Below, piece by piece: positions 8,844 through 20,576 of a stretch of DNA of 64,000 nucleotides; position 1 is the first letter of the stretch; every line of letters starts with the position of its first letter. The notes under the pieces were generated by a model. The model had not been told where the DNA came from, did no database searches, and was given only the letters and a program-made list of their open reading frames with translations. Both the position numbers and the translations under genes were made by a program. The stretch is from Limoniibacter endophyticus (GTDB lineage: Bacteria; Pseudomonadota; Alphaproteobacteria; Rhizobiales; Rhizobiaceae), in NCBI RefSeq assembly GCF_014652835.1, contig NZ_BMZO01000010.1:1-64000 (forward strand). The letters are read 5' to 3'.

Positions 8844-9203
8844 TTAATTGCACGTCTTGATGCGCACTGGCTCAGCCTCTGTCGCGCCGAGCTCCAGGCA
8901 CCGATCTTCCGTGCACATGGACCAACCACTCACGGTTTTTCCAGAGGCCGCAAGAACGATTTCCTGCCTGGGTGGAATTTTTGGAACGTAACGATACCAG
9001 CCATCTTTCAGCACCGCTTCTTCGGGTGGCTCCATGCCAGCGCCCGATCCTTTTAACCGCGCTTCTACAATGACCATACCCTGAGGAGTGACGACCCAAT
9101 CCTCCTCCCAGGGCGTTTTCTCAACGCTATGCGTCCACGACAGAAGAAACGCGGTGGTGGCGAGCTTCAGCACGCCGCCCGCCGTTGCAATGCAAATCGC
9201 CAT
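8844..9203 (-). CDS. DUF1850 protein linked to TAXI-type TRAP transporters
   Basis: A 119-residue protein with an N-terminal hydrophobic segment or signal anchor (about residues 4-20) and a short beta-rich domain. 'PWEEDWVVTPQGMVIVEARLKGSGAGM' residues near 33-59 match the DUF1850 pattern. Such proteins are almost always encoded beside fused TRAP permeases of the TAXI class. Here the start lies 1 base after the permease stop, so they are one operon. It may be an accessory or sensing subunit; no activity is known. Confidence 0.8.
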   Translation of the reverse strand: MAICIATAGGVLKLATTAFLLSWTHSVEKTPWEEDWVVTPQGMVIVEARLKGSGAGMEPPEEAVLKDGWYRYVPKIPPRQEIVLAASGKTVSGWSMCTEDRCLELGATEAEPVRIKTCN

Positions 9204-9204
9204 G

Positions 9205-11307
<2,103 letters not shown>

Positions 11308-11337
11308 GGTGAACCTTCGATATGGTGATAACCTGCA

Positions 11338-11361
11338 AGACGCCGGGACAACCCGGCGTCT
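11338..11361. terminator. 10-bp stem between TAXI receptor and fused permease
   Basis: AGACGCCGGG and CCCGGCGTCT form a perfect 10-bp stem with a 4-base loop. In the direction of transcription there is no T-run, so it is more likely a 3' stabiliser of the receptor mRNA, or a partial attenuator, than a full terminator. Confidence 0.55.
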
Positions 11362-11403
11362 TTAACCTTAAAGTTTTACAAGTCGATCCAATAAAGCTGC
11401 GGC

Positions 11404-12357
11404 TTACTGGATTCCCTTTTCAGCATAATATTTCATCGCCCCAGGATGAACCGGCACTGGAGAATCGATAGTGCTCTTGTCAAGTTTGATCGCCCTGGCA
11501 GAGGCGTGCGCAGCAGTCAGCTGATCCAGATTCTCAAACAGGCTCTTGGTCATCTGATAAACGAGATCATCGCTCATATCCTTGCGGACGATGAGATAGT
11601 TGATGACAGAGGCCGTGGTAACGTCTTTGTCCTGACCTTCATAGGTGTTCGCAGGAATCGTGTTCACCTGATATGGCGAGCCAATCTTTTCAATGATTTC
11701 TGCGGGGACCTCGACGACGTTGATCGGAACGGCATTCGCAAGATCGCGAAGCGAGGCCACGCCGAGACCGGACGATTGGAGCGTAGCATCAAGCTGACGG
11801 TTCTTCATAAGCTCGACGGATTCAGCAAAAGGCAGGTATTCGATCTTGCCCAGATCATCATAGGACATGCCCGCAGCGGCGAGAATGGTGCGGGCGTTGA
11901 GCTCGGTACCTGATTTAGGCGCGCCCACCGAAATGCGCTTACCCTTGAGATCCGCGAGCGTTGTGATGCCCGACTCCCTCGACGCTACGATCTGCACATA
12001 GTTCGGGTAGATGGCAGCCATCGTCGCGATGTCGGTCAGCTTCTTGCTGAATCCAGCTTCGGCGTTCCCCTCATATGCATCCCGCAGTGAATCTCCCAGG
12101 GTAAAACCTACCTCACCACGACCGCTATTGATGAGATTGATATTTTCGATGGACGCTTTTGTTGCCTGCACTGACGGGCGTACATCGGGCAAACCGGAAT
12201 AAATCTTCTCCATTGCCACGCCCATGGGATAATAAACCCCACTGGTACCACCCGTCAGGATGTTGATGAATTCTTGAGCCTTGGCAAAGCCACCGCCAAA
12301 GGCAACGCCAATTGCGACTGCCGCACCAGCGACAATCCCTTTACGGAACAACGACAT
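11404..12357 (-). CDS. TAXI-family TRAP solute-binding protein
   Basis: A 316-residue periplasmic receptor. The start at 12357 has AAGGAGGAG upstream and begins a clear signal peptide (MSLFRKGIVAGAAVAIGVAFGGGFAKAQ); upstream in-frame codons to 12525 lack both. 'FINILTGGTSGVYYPMGVAMEKI' residues at the mature N-terminus are the TAXI hallmark, and 'LKGKRISVGAPKSGTELNARTIL' residues hold the ligand-binding loop. It feeds the fused permease downstream. As with matP, a hairpin separates receptor and permease, so excess receptor is likely. Confidence 0.92.
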   Translation of the reverse strand: MSLFRKGIVAGAAVAIGVAFGGGFAKAQEFINILTGGTSGVYYPMGVAMEKIYSGLPDVRPSVQATKASIENINLINSGRGEVGFTLGDSLRDAYEGNAEAGFSKKLTDIATMAAIYPNYVQIVASRESGITTLADLKGKRISVGAPKSGTELNARTILAAAGMSYDDLGKIEYLPFAESVELMKNRQLDATLQSSGLGVASLRDLANAVPINVVEVPAEIIEKIGSPYQVNTIPANTYEGQDKDVTTASVINYLIVRKDMSDDLVYQMTKSLFENLDQLTAAHASARAIKLDKSTIDSPVPVHPGAMKYYAEKGIQ

Positions 12358-12598
12358 TTCTGATCTCCTCCTTGATCCGCCCGATTCCCCCGGCGAACAT
12401 AACTGACCTAACTTATTAGGGTATGCTGCCTCTTTGCAAGTAGGATCAGAAATGAAGAGACCAATAATGGGATTGCCCTGGCGCCTGACCAAGATGCTAT
12501 GGACAAAACACGGCTTCCCAGACATTTACGGTCGAAAGGGTTGACGACGCGGCTCGTTACGCCATGCTTTGACGATCTCCGCAACCGGAAAGGACCTC

Positions 12599-14803
12599 AT
12601 GCTCCTCCGCCTCCTATTCATCAGTATCGTCGCCTCTTTTCTCTCCTTCAGCCACGGGGCGTTTGCTCAAGACATGCCAAGCGGGCAGGAGACACCTGCC
12701 GCGAGTGTGGAAGATCTGGTTCGAATTCTGGAGAATGAGGATGCTCGCAACGCCCTGCTGACCAAACTGAAGACGCAGGTATCAGCAGCGGGCCAGGAAG
12801 CAGCAGTGCAGACCGAACCCACCTTAGCACGGCAGATTGCCGAACAGACCCGGGCGGCAGCTGAACAGATCGTTACGGGCGGTACGGCGATCTGGGCGGG
12901 CGTGACGGCGGTTGCCGCCATGCTTTCGGGATCATCCGACGTTGACTATGGCGTGATCTGGAATGTTGCGATTCACGTCGTCCTTGTCGGCGCCGGATTG
13001 TTTACGTCGTTCTTCCTTGTGGCAATGCTTATGCATGTTGTGCAACGGAGGCTGGAGGGCCGCGCGAGCGGACGGCATTGGTCAGTCCGTGCGGCATTTA
13101 TGGTGATTTCAACAGTCTTGGACGGGCTCAGTGTCGCGATCGCATGGGGGGCGGGGTATTTCATCGCTCTTCAGATTATCGGTGGCGCAACCGGGCGGAT
13201 GGACATTAACCAGACGCTCCTTCTGAACGCGTTCCTCATGGTGGAAATGCTGAAGGTCGCCATGCGGCTCGTTCTTCAGCCGCGTTTTCCCGCATTCCGT
13301 CTGATCCCGATGTCCGATACGACATCTGCCTACTGGTATTTCTGGCTTTCCCGCGGGGTGTCGCTCGTCGGATACACATTTATGTTCGTGGCTCCAGTAA
13401 TCGACACGAACGTGTCCCCTGCCGCGGCGCAGGCTGTGCGTGTTCTTGTCATGCTAACCGTCACCGTGACCGGCATACTTATCGTTCTGCAAAATCGGGT
13501 GCGCGTCCGCGCGACACTGTCATCACGTGCTTCAAGAGGCCGAAGCGATTTTATCAGCCGCGCGAGTGCTGTTTTTGCCGGCGTATGGCATCTCGTCGCG
13601 ATAGCTTATCTGATTGCGTTCTTCGTCGTCTGGTTGGTCAACCCGACCGCGGCTCTCCCCTTCATGATTACCGCGACGGTGCAATCCTTCATCGCCGTCC
13701 TCGTGGGCGGGCTGGTCATAACCTTCATCTCGCGCTTCGTGAACGCGGGCTTGCGACTTCCCGACGATTTGCGGCTCCGTCTTCCCGCCCTTGAGGGCCG
13801 ATTGCAAGCTTTCGTGCCACGCGTCATGCAGGTGACCCGGACGATCGTCGTGATTGCGGTGGTCATAGCGATCGCACAAGCCTGGGGTCTGATCGACTTT
13901 CTGAGCTGGGTAACGACGGAGCGAGGACAAAGAATAACCGGCTCGTTGTTCGCAGCCCTCGTCATCCTGCTTTTCGGCTTCGTCGCCTATCTCGCAATGT
14001 CTTCCTGGGTAGAGTATCGACTTAACCCCGACTACGGTTCTGTTCCAACGAGTCGCGAGAAAACACTGCTTTCGCTATTCCGTAACGCCTTCACCATCGC
14101 GTTAATTGTTCTCGTCACCATGCTGGCCCTGGCCCAGCTCGGCGTAAACATCGCACCGCTTCTGGCTGGTGCGGGCGTGCTTGGACTGGCAGTGGGCTTC
14201 GGCGCGCAGAAGCTCGTTCAGGATATCATAACCGGCGTTTTCATCCAGCTCGAGAACGTGATGAACGAGGGCGACGTCGTTGATCTGGGAGGCGTGAGCG
14301 GGGTCGTGGAGAAGCTCACCATTCGTTCCGTTTCCATCCGTTCTCTCGACGGAACGCTGCACCTGGTCCCCTTCTCCTCCGTCGACACAGTTGCCAATAT
14401 GATGAAGGGCTTCGGCTATCACGTCGCTGAAATCAGGGTTGCCTATCGCGAAAACATCGCAGAGGTGAAGGAAGCCATGCAGGAGGCTTTCGAACTTCTG
14501 CAGCAGACCGAGTGGGGTGAGAAGATTATCGGCCCGCTCGACATGCAGGGTATAACCGCGTTCGGCGACAGCGCCATCACGGTCCGGGCGCGGATCAAGA
14601 CAATCGCGGGAGGACATTGGGGCGCAGGTCGTGCATACAACGAGTTTATCAAAGACGTGTTCGATCGCCGCGGCATCGAAATACCCTACCCGCATGTCAC
14701 ACTCTATATGGGCGAGGACAAGTCGGGAAACGCGCCGCCCCTCCGGATCAAGCAGCAAAACATCGAATCCGGCGACGAGCCAGCGGCAATCATTACGTCC
14801 TGA
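12599..14803 (+). CDS. Large MscS-family mechanosensitive channel with signal peptide
   Basis: A 734-residue inner-membrane protein. ATG 12599 was chosen because it starts a signal peptide (MLLRLLFISIVASFLSFSHGAFA) and follows GGAAAGGA; a TTG 30 bases upstream is less likely. A periplasmic helical region (about 25-110) precedes about ten membrane helices. The pore and beta domain begin near residue 527 with 'GLAVGFGAQKLVQDIITGVF', then 'GDVVDLGGVSGVVEKLTIRS' and a C-terminal mixed domain. It should open under membrane tension and release solutes after osmotic downshock. It appears to be transcribed alone, divergently from the TAXI operon. Confidence 0.92.
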   Translation: MLLRLLFISIVASFLSFSHGAFAQDMPSGQETPAASVEDLVRILENEDARNALLTKLKTQVSAAGQEAAVQTEPTLARQIAEQTRAAAEQIVTGGTAIWAGVTAVAAMLSGSSDVDYGVIWNVAIHVVLVGAGLFTSFFLVAMLMHVVQRRLEGRASGRHWSVRAAFMVISTVLDGLSVAIAWGAGYFIALQIIGGATGRMDINQTLLLNAFLMVEMLKVAMRLVLQPRFPAFRLIPMSDTTSAYWYFWLSRGVSLVGYTFMFVAPVIDTNVSPAAAQAVRVLVMLTVTVTGILIVLQNRVRVRATLSSRASRGRSDFISRASAVFAGVWHLVAIAYLIAFFVVWLVNPTAALPFMITATVQSFIAVLVGGLVITFISRFVNAGLRLPDDLRLRLPALEGRLQAFVPRVMQVTRTIVVIAVVIAIAQAWGLIDFLSWVTTERGQRITGSLFAALVILLFGFVAYLAMSSWVEYRLNPDYGSVPTSREKTLLSLFRNAFTIALIVLVTMLALAQLGVNIAPLLAGAGVLGLAVGFGAQKLVQDIITGVFIQLENVMNEGDVVDLGGVSGVVEKLTIRSVSIRSLDGTLHLVPFSSVDTVANMMKGFGYHVAEIRVAYRENIAEVKEAMQEAFELLQQTEWGEKIIGPLDMQGITAFGDSAITVRARIKTIAGGHWGAGRAYNEFIKDVFDRRGIEIPYPHVTLYMGEDKSGNAPPLRIKQQNIESGDEPAAIITS

Positions 14804-15023
14804 GCAACCGACGTCTTGTTTCGAGGGTGGCAGTGACCAGCCCAGCGCGACGGTCTCCCATCGCGCACCGCCCTGCGCCAGACCGGCGACACTTTGAACG
14901 TCAAGCCAAGCCGGTCACCGTTATTGCGGGCGTTAACCTGGCCCGTTAGAGCGGGAGCAGGAGGGCCGAAGCCAGAGCACTATCAGTGCGGCCGCATCAT
15001 TGTTACAATCGGCCCGTGGACAG

Positions 15024-15725
15024 TCATGCAGGAAAAAGAACCGCATATTCGGCTTCCGGTCGCCCATACGCGTCTTGGGCGAATTCTTCCAAAGCTCTAC
15101 GGTCTCTGATGGTAATCCGCCCGCGCTGCGCGCGTATGAACTGGTTTCCCTCCAGAACATGCAAAGACGTTGTAACACTTGGACGGCGAACAGCCAGCAT
15201 CAACGCCAAGAACTCGTGCGTGATCTGAAGTTCATCTCGACGCAACCGGTCGTGACACATCAACAGCCACCGGCCCAAACGCTCGTCGACTTGATGAACT
15301 GCGTTTGTCAAAGCTGTATAGGATACCTGGGTGGCCAAGTTGTGGGCAGAGCGGTGCAAAAGTTCGGAGAGACCATGGCATCCGGGCATCAGATTCCATA
15401 AGTCTTCCACCTTCACCCGGTGACCATGGCCTGACGCCTGCATGATCGTCTCGTGGAAGCTCAAGGCTGATTGAACTGCCGGTGGCGTCGGGGAAAAGCC
15501 CTCATAGCCGAACATTCCCGCCTCCGCCTTCTGTCCCTCTGGAGAAACAGAGACGATTGAGCCTAACCCCTGTTCAAGGAAATAGACGTACTCAATCGTC
15601 TGGTGAGGCACCGCCAAAAGATAGCCCCTTCTCAGCTCCACAGGCTCGAGAAAGGGCTCCAACGAAGCAATTTCAGCAGCTGGAAGCCTGGCGAGAAGGT
15701 TATTCTGGTACGAAGCGGATGACAC
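15024..15725 (-). CDS. Crp/Fnr-family transcription regulator
   Basis: A 233-residue regulator with an N-terminal cyclic-nucleotide-like beta barrel (about 1-125), a dimer helix, and a winged helix near 165-215 containing 'LALMLAVRRPSVTTSLHVLE'. It lacks the Cys cluster of Fnr and the full cAMP-binding signature, so it belongs to the broad group of rhizobial Crp-like proteins of unknown signal. The start is GTG 15725 with GGAGG 6 bases upstream. It faces away from the alpha-glucosidase gene across a 445-base gap. No operator was identified. Confidence 0.85.
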   Translation of the reverse strand: MSSASYQNNLLARLPAAEIASLEPFLEPVELRRGYLLAVPHQTIEYVYFLEQGLGSIVSVSPEGQKAEAGMFGYEGFSPTPPAVQSALSFHETIMQASGHGHRVKVEDLWNLMPGCHGLSELLHRSAHNLATQVSYTALTNAVHQVDERLGRWLLMCHDRLRRDELQITHEFLALMLAVRRPSVTTSLHVLEGNQFIRAQRGRITIRDRRALEEFAQDAYGRPEAEYAVLFPA

Positions 15726-16170
15726 AATAGCCTCCCGGTTGGGGCAAGAGGTCCTACTCCCAACCGTTCAGGCCCAAATCAAGCGAACGGCACCAGCAAA
15801 CATACCAGAAACCTTGAGTCTTGACAAAGTGATGGCGGATCGAGGGGCCGCCGGATCGAGGGAGCCAAGCAGACGCTCGAGAACGGGGCGGCGACATCGA
15901 GAATGTAGCCCCCGCGCTGAGCTACAGGATACGACGTTATTCCGCCGACCGTTCAAGCGCTTGCCGGCACCAACCTTCGGCTGGAATGCGGGCTTTGGCA
16001 AAGGCGAATTCCGGCGTCCGGAACAGATCCCAAAAGCAAGAGTTTGCTAGTGATCCCGACGCGTGGCCTGACGAAGGACACCTGCATTTTTGAGGCGTGC
16101 TGCCCCGGCGCAGCCGAACGCGGACCATCCGCGCCGGGCAGCTCAAAATCATCAAGGAGGTTACCGCGAT
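15726..16170. other. 445-base gap between regulator and glucosidase genes
   Basis: No open frame here has a ribosome site or recognisable product. The left end holds the GTG start and GGAGG site of the regulator. The right part holds a candidate stress-sigma promoter (16020-16044) and the AAGGAGG site of the glucosidase gene at 16154-16160. Confidence 0.5.
16020..16044 (+). promoter_or_regulatory. ECF (general-stress type) promoter candidate before GH13 gene
   Basis: GGAAC (16020-16024), 16 bases, then AGTT (16041-16044). This fits the GGAAC-N18/19-TT pattern of the alphaproteobacterial general-stress ECF sigma factor. Transcription would start near 16052, leaving a leader of about 120 bases. 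Confidence 0.45.
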
Positions 16171-17841
16171 ATGAGCGAAAGCAGGTCGGAAAAAAACTGG
16201 TGGCATTCAGCAACAGTCTACCAGATCTATCCACGAAGCTTCTTCGACAGCAACGGCGATGGGATCGGCGATCTTCGCGGAATCACTCTGCATCTTGATT
16301 ATCTGAAGAAGCTCGGAATCGGGTTGATCTGGCTCTCTCCGATCTTCAAGTCGCCTATGGACGACAACGGGTACGATATCTCTGACTATCAGGATATCGC
16401 CGCTGAATTTGGCACACTAAGGGACTTCGAAGAACTGCTGGAAGAAGCTCGCAAGCGGGATATCGGCATCCTGCTGGATCTCGTCGTCAACCATACCTCG
16501 GACGAACATCCCTGGTTCATGGAGGCCAGAAAGTCCGAGGATAATCCCTTCAGGAACTTCTACATATGGCGCGATCCCGATCAGGATGGTGGCCCTCCGA
16601 ACTCGCTCCAATCCAGCTTCGGGGGGCCTGCCTGGTCTTACGAACCGGCAACCGGGCAATATTACTTTCATCAGTTTTCACGTCGCCAGCCAGATCTTAA
16701 TTGGGACAATCCCGAAGTCAGGTGCGAAATCTACAACATGATGAACTGGTGGCTGGACAAGGGCATCGCCGGCTTCCGGATGGACGTCATAGACCGGATA
16801 GCCAAGGAGGTTGATTCGGAAATCACGGCGGATGGCCCACGCCTTCACGAATATCTTCAGGAGATGCATCGCGAGACACTGGCGGAAAGGAACGTATTGA
16901 CGGTTGGCGAGGCCTGGAGCGCAACGCCAGGATCTGCCCTGCTCTATTGCGGAGAAGACAGAAACGAACTGTCCATGGTCTTTCAATTCGAACATGTGAC
17001 ACAGCAATGGGATCAACTCTACGGGAAATGGCGTTCCAAACCTTTTGACCTGGTGGCGCTGAAATCAGTTCTGGGCAAATGGCAGCACGCTCTCGCAAAT
17101 GATGGATGGAACTCCCTCTTCTGGGGCAATCACGACCTGCCCCGTGTGGTTTCGAACTATGGAGACACGGCAGGCTACCACCGCGAGTCCGCCACCATGC
17201 TTGCCACTGCGTTGCATCTCCTGAAGGGGACGCCGTTTATTTATCAAGGCGAAGAGATTGGCATGACGAATGCCGTCTTTCAGAGAATAGAGCAATACAG
17301 AGACGTCGAGACGCTCAACATGCATCGCCTGCACATTGAGGCAGGGCTCTCGGTGGAGGAGTTCATCGCCGGCGCGAACAGGAACAGTCGCGATAACGCA
17401 AGGACGCCGATGCAATGGAACTCGGCTCCGCATGGAGGTTTTACTACCGGAACGCCTTGGATCGAAAGTAATCCAAACTATCCACAGATCAACGTGAACC
17501 AGAACCTGCGCGACGACCGCTCCATCTGGAACCACTATCGCCGCCTGATCGCCCTACGAAAATCCGAACCTGTTATTGTTTACGGTACATATCAGGGTTA
17601 TTTCGACCAGCATCCCAACCTCTACGTCTACACTCGTACGCTCGGCACCCGGCGTGTCGTTATTATCGCCAATTTCACCGCTGAAAGCGTCACTTTCACT
17701 GTCCCGAACGAGCTGCGCGGGCGTGGCAGATGCCTGATCTCCAACTATGAAAATATTAAAGAATTGGAGAGCGGAGTCACGATGCGTCCATTCGAGGCCT
17801 TTGCCGTCCTGCAGCAGATTGAGCGAAGTTCATCCTGCTGA
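16171..17841 (+). CDS. GH13 alpha-glucosidase
   Basis: A 556-residue cytoplasmic glycosidase of family GH13 that hydrolyses terminal alpha-glucosidic bonds in sugars such as sucrose, maltose, trehalulose or isomaltose. The catalytic triad is visible: Asp205 in 'GFRMDVID', Glu247 in 'VGEAWS' and Asp322 in 'NHDLPRVVS'. 'DLVVNHTSDEHPWF' is conserved region I. ATG 16171 follows AAGGAGG by 10 bases, and no signal peptide is present. The length fits rhizobial AglA-type enzymes, which are usually in sugar ABC operons; here the gene is alone, preceded by a stress-type promoter candidate. The exact substrate is not predictable. Confidence 0.9.
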   Translation: MSESRSEKNWWHSATVYQIYPRSFFDSNGDGIGDLRGITLHLDYLKKLGIGLIWLSPIFKSPMDDNGYDISDYQDIAAEFGTLRDFEELLEEARKRDIGILLDLVVNHTSDEHPWFMEARKSEDNPFRNFYIWRDPDQDGGPPNSLQSSFGGPAWSYEPATGQYYFHQFSRRQPDLNWDNPEVRCEIYNMMNWWLDKGIAGFRMDVIDRIAKEVDSEITADGPRLHEYLQEMHRETLAERNVLTVGEAWSATPGSALLYCGEDRNELSMVFQFEHVTQQWDQLYGKWRSKPFDLVALKSVLGKWQHALANDGWNSLFWGNHDLPRVVSNYGDTAGYHRESATMLATALHLLKGTPFIYQGEEIGMTNAVFQRIEQYRDVETLNMHRLHIEAGLSVEEFIAGANRNSRDNARTPMQWNSAPHGGFTTGTPWIESNPNYPQINVNQNLRDDRSIWNHYRRLIALRKSEPVIVYGTYQGYFDQHPNLYVYTRTLGTRRVVIIANFTAESVTFTVPNELRGRGRCLISNYENIKELESGVTMRPFEAFAVLQQIERSSSC

Positions 17842-18299
17842 CTGCAACCGACCGGCCGGAAAGCTCATGTGCATGCTCCTCAATCGGCGGGTGGAGGTTG
17901 CCGAATAATTTTCCACGAAAATCGACGGTCATTCAGCTCAGGAAGCGACCCGGCATTGTTGCAGACGAATCGAATAACGCGTTGCATGAACGACCGATTC
18001 GCTTCTCCGAAGCCCCGAGCAGGGCCAATGATGGGCATGTCAGAAAAGACTCTTAAACTGGAGCTGCACCTGCGACCTGCTGACCGAACCGCATAACCAT
18101 TTATAATCAAAGGGCTTTTAGCTAGCTGGTTGATTTGAAGCGGCCGCTGATGGCGTTCAGCGTTAAGCTTTTGTTAACCAATAAAGATTTGACGAGAAGT
18201 GGAAAAACCGTAATTGTCTGTCGCGACGGTTTTTCATCATCGCTGTGCAAATTTCCGTCGGAACGCATTTCATCAGTTTATCATCGGGCGGACGCTAAG
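17842..18299. other. 458-base region upstream of repA
   Basis: No gene is supported. The right half is AT-richer and holds a TTGACG hexamer (18189-18194) and a 10-bp hairpin (18202-18235). The repA frame stays open back to 18135, but only through TTG and ATG codons without ribosome sites. Confidence 0.5.
18202..18235 (+). terminator. Hairpin in the repA leader
   Basis: GAAAAACCGT (18202-18211) and ACGGTTTTTC (18226-18235) form a perfect 10-bp stem with a 14-base loop. The T-rich 3' arm makes it terminator-like. It lies 65-98 bases before the likely repA start and may insulate repABC from read-through or act as a leader attenuator. Confidence 0.6.
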
Positions 18300-19490
18300 G
18301 TGACAGGATCTTCTGCACAAAAGATTATGAGACAGTCGAAGCTTCTGTCTGCGCAGCTGCAGGTCTTGCGTCAGCAGATGTACCCACCGGAAGCGATGAA
18401 GTCGATGAAAACCTTCACGTCCCGGGAGGTTGCGTCTCTTTTAGGCGTCGCGGAATCGACTCTTCGCCAGATGTCGATCGACGGTGAAGGCGTCATTCCA
18501 GATCGGCAGGATAATGGACGCCGCGCCTATACGCTCGCGCAGATCAATGAATTGCGGGTGTTTTTGGCGCATAAAAGGCCCGGTGAAAGCTTGGGTTTCC
18601 TGCCGCGCCGACGTGAAGGCGACAAGTTACAAGTCATTGCAGTGGCGAATTTCAAAGGCGGATCGGCCAAGACTACGACAACCGTCCATCTTGCACATTA
18701 CATGGCCCTTCAGGGCCTACGCGTTCTTGTGCTTGACCTGGATCCCCAAGCCTCCCTCTCGACCATGTTCGGCTATCAGCCCGAGTTTGACGTCGATGAG
18801 AACGAAACACTTTATGCAGCTCTTCGCTACGATGAGGAGGAGCGCCGGCCGCTACGCGAGGTGATCCGTAAAAGCTATTTCGAGGGGGTTGATATCGTTC
18901 CTGGCAACCTCGAATTGATGGAGTATGAACACGAGACCCCTCAGGCGATCGCCAGAGGTCTTTCCCGTGGAGATGGCATGTTCTTTCGCCGGCTAAAGAG
19001 CGTCATTTCGGAAGTCGAAAATGACTATGATCTTGTTTTGATCGACTCTCCACCGCAGCTCGGTTACCTGACCCTGGGCGCACTTTATGCAGCGACGTCG
19101 CTCATCATAACGGTTCATCCAGCAATGCTCGACGTGGCTTCAATGAACCAGTTTTTAGCCATGACCAGCGACTTAATGAGTGTAATCGAGGATGCCGGCG
19201 GCAGCCTGGATCATGACTTTATCCGCTATATCATCACGCGCCACAATCCACATGATGCGCCACAGGTCAATGTCGTGGCTTTGCTGCGATCTCTTTTCGG
19301 CCAAGACGTATTGGCTGCGCCTGTCGTTGACACGACTGCGATCGCCAATGCCGGTCTGGAAAAGAAGAGTTTGTACGAAATTGCACGTGGTGCCGTAGGT
19401 CGTGATACTCTCAATCGCGCGCTTGAGTCAGTTGACGCGGTCAATGGCGAAATCTTCCAGCTGGTGAAAACCGTATGGGGACGCACATGA
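18300..19490 (+). CDS. repA: RepA, ParA-type partition ATPase of a repABC replicon
   Basis: A 396-residue protein from GTG 18300. An N-terminal helix-turn-helix ('FTSREVASLLGVAESTLRQM', about residues 40-60) precedes a ParA ATPase domain with the deviant Walker A 'KGGSAKTTT' near 119 and 'LIDSPPQLG' as Walker B. RepA separates replicon copies together with RepB and represses the repABC promoter. The start is uncertain: GTG 18300 has only a weak GCGGA site, ATG 18327 has none in place, and ATG 18150 would add an atypical 50-residue extension running through the leader hairpin. Its stop overlaps the repB start (ATGA). Confidence 0.93.
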   Translation: MTGSSAQKIMRQSKLLSAQLQVLRQQMYPPEAMKSMKTFTSREVASLLGVAESTLRQMSIDGEGVIPDRQDNGRRAYTLAQINELRVFLAHKRPGESLGFLPRRREGDKLQVIAVANFKGGSAKTTTTVHLAHYMALQGLRVLVLDLDPQASLSTMFGYQPEFDVDENETLYAALRYDEEERRPLREVIRKSYFEGVDIVPGNLELMEYEHETPQAIARGLSRGDGMFFRRLKSVISEVENDYDLVLIDSPPQLGYLTLGALYAATSLIITVHPAMLDVASMNQFLAMTSDLMSVIEDAGGSLDHDFIRYIITRHNPHDAPQVNVVALLRSLFGQDVLAAPVVDTTAIANAGLEKKSLYEIARGAVGRDTLNRALESVDAVNGEIFQLVKTVWGRT

Positions 19491-20515
19491 ATACTCCAAG
19501 CGACCGCTCCAAACGCATGAAAGCCCTCTTTGGCGGCATTGACCCCTCAAGCCTGGAGCAGGCCCCCTCCCCCGCTCCGACAGAACAAGAAAAACGTGTC
19601 GGGGCTGGAGCCATAAAATCAGTCCAGGGTGCGTTTTCAGCAATCGAACAGGAGAACGACAAGCTCCGAGTAGCTCTTGCTCAAGGTGAGCGTCTCGTTG
19701 ATCTCGACCCGGACTTGATCGAAGCCTCCTTTGTGCGGGATCGTATGGATTTCGAGAATGATGCAGAGTTCCAGTCACTGGTCGACAGTATTCGCGAAAC
19801 CGGGCAACAGGTTCCAGTTTTGGTTCGCCCACATCCCGCACATTCAGGGCGTTACCAGCTGGCTTACGGCCACAGACGTTGGCGCGCGGCTAAAACGCTA
19901 TTAATGCCGGTAAAGGCTCTAATACGACAACTTTCTGACGATGCCTTAGTTATAGCACAGGGCAAGGAGAACACTGAACGAAAATCATTATCCTTTATCG
20001 AGCAAGCGATGTTTGCCCAGACGTTGAAGGACCGCGGCTTCGATCGACAGACGATCGCCAACGCGCTTGGGCGAGGTGAAAAGAAAGGTCTCGCCTACAT
20101 TTCAATGTTGACGGCGGTGACAGGCGCCCTGCCCGCCTCGCTCATTCATGCAATCGGCCCGGCTCCCTCATCCGGACGCCCCCGCTGGGAACAACTGGTG
20201 GCCCGGTATGCTGAGCTGCCCTCTGAAAGATCATTCGATGCGATGATCGCGTCGGAGGCCTGGAAAGCGCTGGAAAGTGACCAGCGTTTATTAAAAGCAA
20301 TTTCCTTCTTTTCTGCTCCGACAAAGAAGCGAGAGTCCCTTACGGACAGCATCGCAAATGCGAAGGGTCAGGCCTGCATTACCGTCCAACGGAGCGGGTC
20401 CCATATCAGAATCGCCCTCGATAATCGCAAAAGTCATGGATTTGCCGACTGGCTGGTAGGTCAGTTGCCGGAAATGCTGAAGAAATTTGAACGGGAGACT
20501 GAGAATGACGACTGA
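19487..20515 (+). CDS. repB: RepB, ParB-type centromere-binding protein
   Basis: A 342-residue protein. ATG 19487 overlaps the repA stop and has GGGG 6 bases upstream. The ParB/RepB N-terminal domain covers about residues 60-165 ('VLVRPHPAHSGRYQLAYGHRRWRAA'-type residues, then 'GKENTERKSLSFIEQAMFAQ'), followed by a helix-turn-helix ('FDRQTIANALGRGEKKGLAY'). RepB binds centromere-like palindromes and with RepA segregates the replicon. The best binding-site candidate in the window is the double palindrome at 21995-22041. Confidence 0.94.
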   Translation: MNTPSDRSKRMKALFGGIDPSSLEQAPSPAPTEQEKRVGAGAIKSVQGAFSAIEQENDKLRVALAQGERLVDLDPDLIEASFVRDRMDFENDAEFQSLVDSIRETGQQVPVLVRPHPAHSGRYQLAYGHRRWRAAKTLLMPVKALIRQLSDDALVIAQGKENTERKSLSFIEQAMFAQTLKDRGFDRQTIANALGRGEKKGLAYISMLTAVTGALPASLIHAIGPAPSSGRPRWEQLVARYAELPSERSFDAMIASEAWKALESDQRLLKAISFFSAPTKKRESLTDSIANAKGQACITVQRSGSHIRIALDNRKSHGFADWLVGQLPEMLKKFERETENDD

Positions 20516-20576
20516 TAAAGCACGCGCCTGAGGCGCACTCGGCAGCGTTTTTCCTCCTGGCAGAGGTACAAACGCA

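Noticed and set aside
15739-16050. Open frames of 80-100 codons on both strands between the Crp-like regulator and the glucosidase
   Set aside because: No ribosome site, no recognisable product, and the frames on both strands overlap each other as expected for GC-rich noncoding DNA.
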